This document shows positions 40,234 through 46,354 of a DNA stretch of 46,354 nucleotides, piece by piece (positions within the stretch are counted from its first letter, which is position 1; the number at the start of each line of letters is the position of its first letter). The notes beneath the pieces were generated by a model. The model was not told the origin of the DNA. It saw only the letters and a list, made by a program, of their open reading frames with translations, and searched no databases. Source of the DNA: Chloroflexota bacterium (lineage in GTDB: Bacteria > Chloroflexota > Ktedonobacteria > Ktedonobacterales > Ktedonobacteraceae). The stretch covers positions 1 through 46,354 of the forward strand of contig VBJK01000098.1 of the NCBI GenBank assembly GCA_005879655.1, read 5' to 3'. The translations under genes and the position numbers were made by a program.

Positions 40234-42528
40234 CTACTTTTGCAGATACCAATCAGTCGTCGTGAGACCTGGATAGGAAACCGTCTTTCTTACCACGCCA
40301 CCAGGGTTGGGAAAATCAGCTACCGGACGGCCCTGTTCAGCTAGCAGCAAGGTATCGTGCCAGATGGGAGCCGCACCATCAACACCAGTGACATTGAACA
40401 TAGCAGAGTTGTCGTTATTGCCAGCCCACACGCCTACCACAAAATCCGCCGTGTACCCGACCGTCCAGTTATCACGGAAGTCATTGGACGTTCCTGTTTT
40501 CACAGCCGCAGGACGAATAAGACCCGGATCTCCAGCATAACACTGTTTTTGCGTATTACTGTACAGATAAAGCGCGCTACACTTACCAAACTCGAAGGTA
40601 CGACTGTTATTGTCGCTCAGCACGTCAGTAATCATGAACGCAGCTTCTTTGCTAATAACCCGCTGAGGTACCGGCTGAAAGTGGAAAATGACTTTGCCGC
40701 TTGGATCAGTGACAGTCTCTATAGCATGTTGGGGAATGTGTATGCCACCCATCGCAAAGGCTCCGTAAGCGGAAGTTTCGTCCAATAAATGGACGCTTAA
40801 GCTACCCAGCACCATGGTATAGTTGGGAACGCCCTCGTAGTTGTCGCCGATGCCCATGACCTGCGCCGTATGGAGCGCTTGATCCACCCCTGTTTTCATC
40901 AAGAGTTTGACTGCCGGAATATTGAACGAGTTTTGCAGAGCATAGCGATAGGTAATCAGGCCATGATATTGCAGGTCATAGTTCTGCGGCGAATACGGCG
41001 GCAGACCACCTTCCAGGTGTATCGTCAATGGCTCATCCGCGACTGGCTCGCCTGGGCTTGTTCCTTGAGCAAAGGCCGTCGCATAGATAAACGGTTTGAA
41101 TGAAGAACCAGGCTGGCGAAAACCCTGTGACGCTACATCAAAGGCTCCATCGCGTGGACTTTCGGGATGGATATTGCCCAGCAAAATCCGAATAGAGCCA
41201 GTATGCTGATCAATCATCGTCACTGCTGCATTCGACATATGATGTGCCTGTGCCATTTCGGCAATATGACGCTGTGCAATAGGGAGCACCTTATTCTGCA
41301 ATTGCAGATCGAGTGTGCCCTTCACAATTAAGCCCGCCTTTGAGAGATCAGAGACCTTCACATGCAACTCTTGCGCCAACTCGTTAAGAGCATAACGCGC
41401 AAAATGTGGAGCGGCCAAATTGCTTATCACGCCGTGGTGAAGGAAACCAGGCTGTTGCACCTCATCGAGCGCCTTTGCACGTTCCTCACTGGTAATATAT
41501 CCCTGCAAATACATCTGTTTGAGAACTTCCTGGACACGCTCAAATGCCGCCTGGGGATGCAAGTACGGATCGCGCGCAATGGGAGAGCTAGGGATACCAG
41601 CTAGCATGGCTGCCTGAGCAATATCCAATTGAGAAGCTGCCGTATGAGTCGGCGTATCTTGCAGATTGTAGTACCTGAAAGCCGCAGCATTGGCACCATA
41701 CGCCTGCTGACCATAATAGATGGTGTTGAGATACATCTCAAGAATCTGCTCTTTGGTAAAGTGACGCGTCACCTCTGGTGCCAGGATAATTTCCTGTAGC
41801 TTACGAGTCATCGTTGTTTGGCTACCAACAATAGCATTTTTCACCAATTGTTGGGTGATCGTGCTACCACCACCGACCACATGTCCATGTATGAGATCAT
41901 CTAGAGCTGCGCGCACAATACCTGTAACATCATATCCAGGATTATTCCAAAAATTCTGATCTTCTATCGCAATCTCGGCATGAAGCAGGTGAGGCGAGAT
42001 CTTGCTAAGCGGTACTGATGTCTGTAACCCCTGATCAATAGACTGGTAGAGCAATACTCCTTGAGAATCATATATTTTTAAACTATCTTTAGGTAGAATA
42101 TCGGGCAAGGTGGTCATCTTCTGACCAAAATGCTGGTCCGTTGAGGCTTGAATGGCAATATAAGTAGTCATAATAGTAGTCGCGATAATAACAAACGCCA
42201 TGACAAAAATAGCCATAGGTGTTAACGCCCATAGCGTCCCCCTGCGATCAGCGAGACTAAAACGCAGATTACTATTACGCAAGTTCTTACGTTTACCATG
42301 GCGTTTTATGCGCCACCCAATAGGATGTTCGTGTAAATGTGGAACAGGATAATAAACGCCACGTGTCGGAGCTTCAGGAACGTCATTGAGCCGTTGCGCT
42401 AGAGCAGCACGACTATATGAAGGAAGCTTAGCAGGAGTAATTGATCGTAGCTCGTTGTTCCCCTCACCCTCAACAGTCGGAGGAGATTGCTCCGGTAACG
42501 ACTGCTTGGGGTGATCATCGATCTGCAT
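40234..42528 (-). CDS. class A penicillin-binding protein (transglycosylase/transpeptidase)
   Basis: 764 residues. Bifunctional cell-wall synthase on the outer membrane face. A 100-residue basic, Pro-rich cytoplasmic N-terminus precedes the TM helix (PMAIFVMAFVIIATTIMTTY, 104-123). GT51 domain: catalytic Glu189 in AIEDQNFWNNPGYD, then GGGSTITQQLVKN, TRKLQEIILA and QILEMYLNTIYYG. Transpeptidase domain: Ser475 in QPGSSFKPF (SxxK), SFN at 534-536, KTGTSNDF at 677-684. The length and domain order are those of PBP1a/2c-type enzymes. It is monocistronic, ending at the hairpin at 40192. No signal of beta-lactam adaptation was judged. Confidence 0.95.
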   Translation of the reverse strand: MQIDDHPKQSLPEQSPPTVEGEGNNELRSITPAKLPSYSRAALAQRLNDVPEAPTRGVYYPVPHLHEHPIGWRIKRHGKRKNLRNSNLRFSLADRRGTLWALTPMAIFVMAFVIIATTIMTTYIAIQASTDQHFGQKMTTLPDILPKDSLKIYDSQGVLLYQSIDQGLQTSVPLSKISPHLLHAEIAIEDQNFWNNPGYDVTGIVRAALDDLIHGHVVGGGSTITQQLVKNAIVGSQTTMTRKLQEIILAPEVTRHFTKEQILEMYLNTIYYGQQAYGANAAAFRYYNLQDTPTHTAASQLDIAQAAMLAGIPSSPIARDPYLHPQAAFERVQEVLKQMYLQGYITSEERAKALDEVQQPGFLHHGVISNLAAPHFARYALNELAQELHVKVSDLSKAGLIVKGTLDLQLQNKVLPIAQRHIAEMAQAHHMSNAAVTMIDQHTGSIRILLGNIHPESPRDGAFDVASQGFRQPGSSFKPFIYATAFAQGTSPGEPVADEPLTIHLEGGLPPYSPQNYDLQYHGLITYRYALQNSFNIPAVKLLMKTGVDQALHTAQVMGIGDNYEGVPNYTMVLGSLSVHLLDETSAYGAFAMGGIHIPQHAIETVTDPSGKVIFHFQPVPQRVISKEAAFMITDVLSDNNSRTFEFGKCSALYLYSNTQKQCYAGDPGLIRPAAVKTGTSNDFRDNWTVGYTADFVVGVWAGNNDNSAMFNVTGVDGAAPIWHDTLLLAEQGRPVADFPNPGGVVRKTVSYPGLTTTDWYLQK

Positions 42529-42631
42529 ATCATAACTCTCTTTCTAAATGCAACATCTCATACACTATTATCTCTTTCATTGAAACGAAAGGTAAGAGCA
42601 AAAAGATACCTATTATTAATAGCATAAAACT

Positions 42632-42672
42632 AGCCCAATGACCCAGCCATCATCGCGGATGGCTAGTGGGCG
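42632..42672 (-). terminator. hairpin overlapping the end of the MerR-like gene
   Basis: AGCCATC-ATCGC-GGATGGCT forms the core. GCCCA and TGGGC extend it outward across short mismatches. The stop codon of the MerR-like gene (TAG at 42665-42663) lies inside the right arm. Confidence 0.65.
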
Positions 42673-43301
42673 TCTTGGGCAGCTTCAATCAAGGCAGGTA
42701 GGATCTCATTAGTAATGGCCTGGATCTGATACAAGCTCTCAATCCAGGGCACTATTTGTTCGCGTGAGCCGCGCACCTCGGCGAGTTGCAGTACGGCCTC
42801 GTCAAACAGGGTCCGAAAATAGAGGAAAGCACGTACCGCGTCTGCGACAGGCACCTGCGATCTGCAAGTAATGGTGCCATATTCAGTACCAAGGGCAATT
42901 GCTTCCTGACGTAATGCTTCTTTATCTGAGCTACTACTGAGGGCGCGCAATAGGAGATCAAGCACACGACGCCCCAGTTGACCATAGGCGTCACGTGCTT
43001 CATTATTAAAATGCTGATACCAGGGCAGTGTATTGAGTGTACCGCCTGTAAAGGCAATGCGTATACGTCCTAAAACGCTTTGTACAAGTAACTGGATGGC
43101 AGGGTCAGGCTTTGGCTCGCTGGTCTGACGCAGACGAGCTTCTATGTCAGTACGACGAAAACGGCGATGCCCTCCACTAGTACGAAGCGAGGGCAGCTCG
43201 TTGCGATCTGCCCATAGTCGAACTGTTGCAGGATGCATTCCTAGCATCTCTGCCGCTTCACGCAGACTCAACCACTCTTCTCCTGCTTGTGATGACGACA
43301 C
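42663..43301 (-). CDS. MerR/excisionase-type DNA-binding regulator with helical sensor domain
   Basis: 212 residues with a GTG start six bases after GGAGG. Residues 8-60 are a BldC/MerR-like winged HTH: WLSLREAAEMLGMHPATVRL, WADRNELPSLRTSGGHRRFR. After a Pro-containing linker, residues 75-205 are helical (IQLLVQSVLGRIRIAF, LGRRVLDLLLRALSSS, PVADAVRAFLYFRTLFDEAV) and resemble the RsbR/KaiB-adjacent four-helix sensor type. No cysteine or metal motif stands out. It is monocistronic, with a hairpin containing its own stop. Targets are unknown. The divergent neighbour is the SRAP gene. Confidence 0.8.
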   Translation of the reverse strand: MSSSQAGEEWLSLREAAEMLGMHPATVRLWADRNELPSLRTSGGHRRFRRTDIEARLRQTSEPKPDPAIQLLVQSVLGRIRIAFTGGTLNTLPWYQHFNNEARDAYGQLGRRVLDLLLRALSSSSDKEALRQEAIALGTEYGTITCRSQVPVADAVRAFLYFRTLFDEAVLQLAEVRGSREQIVPWIESLYQIQAITNEILPALIEAAQDAH

Positions 43302-43575
43302 TTCGCACCTCCTGAGAATTGTGGTTAGCGTAGATCAATGATACAAGACTATTCTGTTGTCATCATAATTCACCATACAGGAGAAGTCAACTGCCCGCAA
43401 GAGGGAAATCCAGAGCACGTCTTTTTTGCGTTGAGCAGAGAGGCAATACATCCCTCATCCTCTCCAACGGGTCTCCATAAGGAAAGTCTATAACCGCCTG
43501 CGCTGTGGTAAAAAAGAATAGTCTCTTGAGACAACAATGCCGATCAATTTCATACCAGTCGGAGGAGGAAATACC

Positions 43576-44229
43576 ATGTGTGGTCGTTTTACACTCACGC
43601 ATGACATAAACGCTGTTGCCAGCACATTTCAGGTCCCCGCAGCGCTACAAACGGGACCACGCTATAACGTTGCGCCAACGCAACAAGTTGTTACTGTCAT
43701 GAGCAATGGGACTGCCCACCTGGAGACGGTGCGCTGGGGGTTGATCCCTTCCTGGGCCAAAGAAGAGAGTATTGGCGCAAAGATGATCAATGCACGCGCC
43801 GAGACGCTCGCTGAGAAGGCAAGCTTCAAACGCTTATTGCATAGCAAGCGCTGCCTGGTAGTAGCTGACGGTTTCTATGAGTGGAAAAAAGAGGCAGTCG
43901 GCAAGACACCTATGTATATTACATTGAAGGATCAGGAGATCTTCGCCTTTGCCGGTCTGTGGGATGTGTGGAAAGATGCTGCGGGAGACGCTGTACGCAC
44001 CTGTACTATTATTACTACCGAGGCTAACGAATTTATGGCCTCTATCCACGATCGTATGCCCGCCATCTTAACACCAGAAGTACACGCCCTATGGCTTGAT
44101 CCAGCCTATCATGAAGCTCCCGCCCTGCTCTCTCTGCTCAAACCCTACGCAACTAACCAGATGAATGCACGCCCAGTTTCACGTCTAGTGAATAATCCCC
44201 GCTACGATAGCGCAGATCTACTCAGTTGA
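43576..44229 (+). CDS. SRAP (HMCES/YedK) DNA-protein crosslink protein
   Basis: 217 residues from ATG 43576, seven bases after GGAGGAGG. The initiator Met is followed by the catalytic Cys2 (MCGRFTLTHD), which after Met removal forms a thiazolidine crosslink to abasic sites in single-stranded DNA. Other conserved elements: PRYNVAPTQQVV, WGLIPSWAKEESIGAKMINA, RCLVVADGFYEWKK with the active Glu, TTEANEFMASIHDRMPAIL with the active His. The function is to shield AP sites at replication forks. The 43302-43575 gap holds no gene. It contains AT-rich sequence before the SD only. Confidence 0.96.
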   Translation: MCGRFTLTHDINAVASTFQVPAALQTGPRYNVAPTQQVVTVMSNGTAHLETVRWGLIPSWAKEESIGAKMINARAETLAEKASFKRLLHSKRCLVVADGFYEWKKEAVGKTPMYITLKDQEIFAFAGLWDVWKDAAGDAVRTCTIITTEANEFMASIHDRMPAILTPEVHALWLDPAYHEAPALLSLLKPYATNQMNARPVSRLVNNPRYDSADLLS

Positions 44230-44230
44230 A

Positions 44231-44286
44231 GAGTGAAGCGCGCAAGACATCCATAAGCGCTTATGGGTGCCTTGCGCGCTTCACTC
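44231..44286. terminator. bidirectional long-stem terminator
   Basis: GAGTGAAGCGCGCAAG (44231-44246) pairs exactly with CTTGCGCGCTTCACTC (44271-44286). Between them CCATAAGCGCTTATGG (44251-44266) is a second perfect palindrome. It separates the convergent SRAP and oxidoreductase genes. It lacks a U-run, although TCCTCTC follows. Confidence 0.7.
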
Positions 44287-44297
44287 CTCTCATAACA

Positions 44298-45809
44298 CTA
44301 AACTTTCCCTGCATTACCAGGGGCCTTCCATAGCCAGCGCAGTGCATTCAAGCGCGAAGAGGGCGAGACCATGTTGCTGCGATGCTCACGAACAGTGCCC
44401 CCGCTTTGCTCCCGCTCTAATCCATCGAGCAAGTCCAGCAAACAGTTGACGCTCTGCGCCAGCCCTTCCACCATCAAATAGCCCGATGGCTTGACCGCAT
44501 CGCCTACCAGATAGAGACCCCGCACCGCCGTCGTGGGAGAAGTATCCTCTCCTTGAGCTATACGGTTGACTGGCCACTCCCCCCGATAGGTTCCCATAGT
44601 GAGTACGCGACAATGGGTATCAAACGCATCGCCAAAGAGGGTACGCAGATCGGCCAATGCTAGAGCTTTCTCCTCTGCAAGACTACTGCTCTGAATAACC
44701 TGATGGCTAATCAGCAAATGCTTGCCAGCTGGTGCGAGACTGGGATCACTATTCGTTGGCTGCACAATACCTGCAATACGTTTTGTATCCAGACAATACA
44801 TGATTCCTCTATGGGGAATAAGGGAAATATCACTCAATACATGTACTTTAAGTCCAATTGCCTCTTGCAGGGCCAAGTCGCTCTCCTCAGCCGCTTCTCC
44901 ACTACTATCCAGCGGCTGACTCTGCCTTGCTCTTTGCTGCTGCTTCAACACTTGCGCCTGGGTTATCTTGCGATTGTGTAGCAGCCCATACGTGGCGCGT
45001 GGCCCAATGTCACTGACCACCAAATTGGTACAAACAGTCTCCTGCTCACCACTCGCCTTATGTAGTAGCCGGACGCCACACACCTGGCCATCTTCATGCA
45101 AGATTTGCAAGACTTCGCAGGCAAGCTGGATCTCACCGTTGCGCTCACGAATAGAGCGTTCTAGTGCTCTTGTCACCTCACCACAACCCCCCAGTACAAT
45201 CGCTGGCGCGCCATAGAGAAACATATTCTTCGTGGTACGAATCACTTCTGCCGTGCTGACCTGATGCAACTCAAGACTGAGAGCGAAACGCGCAATACGC
45301 TCAAAGAAGGCAAGTAATTGAGGATTGCGTTTGACATTAATGTGTCGCTCTAGCCAGAGGTTAAAAGGGAGACTCCGCTCTTGTGGAGGAAGCGGACGGA
45401 AAAATATCAAATAGCCGAGGCGCGTGAACCAGAAAGACTGCCGCCACCCCAGAAAGGCAAAGACGCCTAACAAGCCCCGCGCCTGATACTGTTTGCCATG
45501 CACGTGAAACGAACCAAAAACATCGGCGTCAGAAAAACGGTGTGGTACCCCCAGGCGACGTAGCGTTGCGGCAAGCACACCGCTACTGCCAAAGGGTACC
45601 ATATGCACCGCGCCAGTACTGACTTGCACGCCTTGAAACGTCTTCGCGGTAAAACGTCCTCCGCAGTGCGGAAGACGTTCTAACACGAGGACACCTTTGC
45701 CGCGCTGCAATAGCTGAGCGGCACTGAGCAAACCACCTAGTCCAGCACCGATAACGACGGCATCAACATGTCGCGTGGCAAGAGCTGGAGACAGAGGTTT
45801 ATCGATCAT
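44298..45809 (-). CDS. phytoene-desaturase-like FAD oxidoreductase
   Basis: 503 residues from ATG 45809, overlapping the upstream gene stop by 11 bp (translational coupling). N-terminal dinucleotide site VVIGAGLGGLLSAAQLLQRG (18-37) and the FAD motif ERLPHCGGRF (44-53). C-terminal FAD-binding signature LYLVGDAVKPSGYLMVEGLA near 440-460 is that of CrtI-like carotenoid desaturases and related amine-oxidase-fold enzymes. The middle has hydrophobic stretches typical for membrane-associated desaturases (FFRPLPPQERSL). No other carotenoid genes are present, so the substrate may be carotenoid, squalene-type or other. A hairpin follows. Confidence 0.88.
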   Translation of the reverse strand: MIDKPLSPALATRHVDAVVIGAGLGGLLSAAQLLQRGKGVLVLERLPHCGGRFTAKTFQGVQVSTGAVHMVPFGSSGVLAATLRRLGVPHRFSDADVFGSFHVHGKQYQARGLLGVFAFLGWRQSFWFTRLGYLIFFRPLPPQERSLPFNLWLERHINVKRNPQLLAFFERIARFALSLELHQVSTAEVIRTTKNMFLYGAPAIVLGGCGEVTRALERSIRERNGEIQLACEVLQILHEDGQVCGVRLLHKASGEQETVCTNLVVSDIGPRATYGLLHNRKITQAQVLKQQQRARQSQPLDSSGEAAEESDLALQEAIGLKVHVLSDISLIPHRGIMYCLDTKRIAGIVQPTNSDPSLAPAGKHLLISHQVIQSSSLAEEKALALADLRTLFGDAFDTHCRVLTMGTYRGEWPVNRIAQGEDTSPTTAVRGLYLVGDAVKPSGYLMVEGLAQSVNCLLDLLDGLEREQSGGTVREHRSNMVSPSSRLNALRWLWKAPGNAGKV

Positions 45810-46354
45810 CAGTAACGATGCTGCGTAACAGGCTATTACATTCAGCTAGTGTATTCAACACGTTTTGATGAATCTGGAAAACCTTGTATAGTTCTCGCGC
45901 TTTACGAGCTAATTTGGTCACGTACTCGATGTCACGCGGATTATTCATAACATCATCCATTAACTGCAACAGGTCAGCCCAAGCCAGCGACTCACGGCTA
46001 CGTGCCACGTCAGCAATGGTATTATCCATCATCGTCGAGACACGACGAATAGCGCTACGCAACTGATTACTCGTCTGAATAACCTCAGCTTCATGCATAC
46101 GCACAGCCTCTTGCGTCTCATTGAACTGCTGCTGCAACGACATAATCTGTCCATCCAGCGTTGACAGTGCCGCCGTCAAACCGCTCAAATCAGGCAATAC
46201 TGGCGAAGGCAATGATGTGAGCCGATCAAAGGTTAAAGCATTGTCAGCAGGAAATGATGCAGGTACACGCCCAGTAATCTCCTGCGCAGGGACTGGCTTT
46301 GCGATAGGCGGAGGCGCAATCGAAACGCTAGGCACTGGTGCCGATGGCGCAACC
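45799..46354 (-). CDS. partial coiled-coil protein upstream of the desaturase-like gene
   Basis: At least 185 codons, open past the window's end. A GTG at 46335 is only one possible start. The N-terminal part seen is Pro/Ala-rich (SIAPPPIAKPVPAQEITGRV). The rest is helical with heptads (LDGQIMSLQQQFNETQEAVR, SNQLRSAIRRVSTMMDNTIA) and a polar C-terminal segment (ELYKVFQIHQNVLNTLAECN). No family was recognised. Overlap with the next gene suggests a shared transcript, perhaps a structural or regulatory partner of the membrane-associated oxidoreductase. Confidence 0.65.
   Translation of the reverse strand, partial: VAPSAPVPSVSIAPPPIAKPVPAQEITGRVPASFPADNALTFDRLTSLPSPVLPDLSGLTAALSTLDGQIMSLQQQFNETQEAVRMHEAEVIQTSNQLRSAIRRVSTMMDNTIADVARSRESLAWADLLQLMDDVMNNPRDIEYVTKLARKARELYKVFQIHQNVLNTLAECNSLLRSIVTDDR

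Overview
The window looks like a chromosomal segment of a Ktedonobacteria-type Chloroflexota bacterium. This is inferred from the gene repertoire, not from any search: membrane-anchored Ala/Thr-rich paralogues with beta-sandwich tails, an orphan NarL-type regulator, a T-box-controlled serS, tandem signal peptidases, secreted GH9 and S53 enzymes, roughly 50% GC, and many short palindromic repeats between genes. There are no phage or plasmid genes. The only recognisable autonomous mobile element is a decayed IS607-type remnant.

Layout. 1-4.6 kb: partial FMN-dependent alpha-hydroxy-acid oxidase (minus), a small DUF5348-like ORF, serS with its T-box leader, an IS607 tnpA/tnpB remnant and a DJ-1/PfpI protein. 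4.8-8.7 kb: two paralogous membrane proteins, mdh, and tRNA-Gln(CUG) with its own promoter. 9-12 kb: a 17-codon mini-gene, a GGDEF-like/MshEN-like orphan, and a plus-strand group of two signal peptidase I paralogues plus a four-helix membrane protein. 11.9-17.5 kb: a frameshifted zinc-ribbon protein, a probably leaderless HxlR regulator, and a minus-strand S53 peptidase-thiD(broken)-thiE cluster. 17.8-26.2 kb: an alpha-2-macroglobulin-like protein without a visible signal peptide, a membrane-anchored CHAP amidase, rnhB-rplS, rpsT, and a lipoprotein L,D-transpeptidase. 26.3-33.5 kb: a gamma-family PLP enzyme, an alpha/beta hydrolase, a TolB-like membrane protein, a SufT-like factor, ribokinase, a response regulator and a GmhB-like phosphatase. 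33.5-46.3 kb: a GH9 cellulase lipoprotein, a tandem-repeat small ORF, radC, a secreted HEIAEW protein, a LOG/SLOG protein, a PHP protein, a class A PBP, a MerR/excisionase-like regulator, an SRAP protein, a phytoene-desaturase-like oxidoreductase and a partial coiled-coil protein.

Structure beyond genes. At least seven copies of a roughly 120-bp MITE-like element share TIRs GTGCAGAA/TTCTGCAC flanked by C-TA and TA-G. That is the pattern expected from an IS630/mariner-type transposase. One copy supplies the stop codon of the CHAP gene, and two copies lie in tandem sharing a single TA. A second palindromic family (consensus start CGTAGCTGCGCAA) occurs six times at two loci. At both loci the TAG inside CGTAGC is the actual stop codon of a gene (rnhB and the alpha/beta hydrolase). 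Long, nearly perfect stems without a clear U-tract sit just after many stop codons, the extreme case being 39-bp arms with a 2-nt loop. Several conserved proteins (L19, ThiD, a PHP protein, a zinc-ribbon protein) lack pieces of their conserved cores. This is either real erosion or assembly damage and deserves checking.
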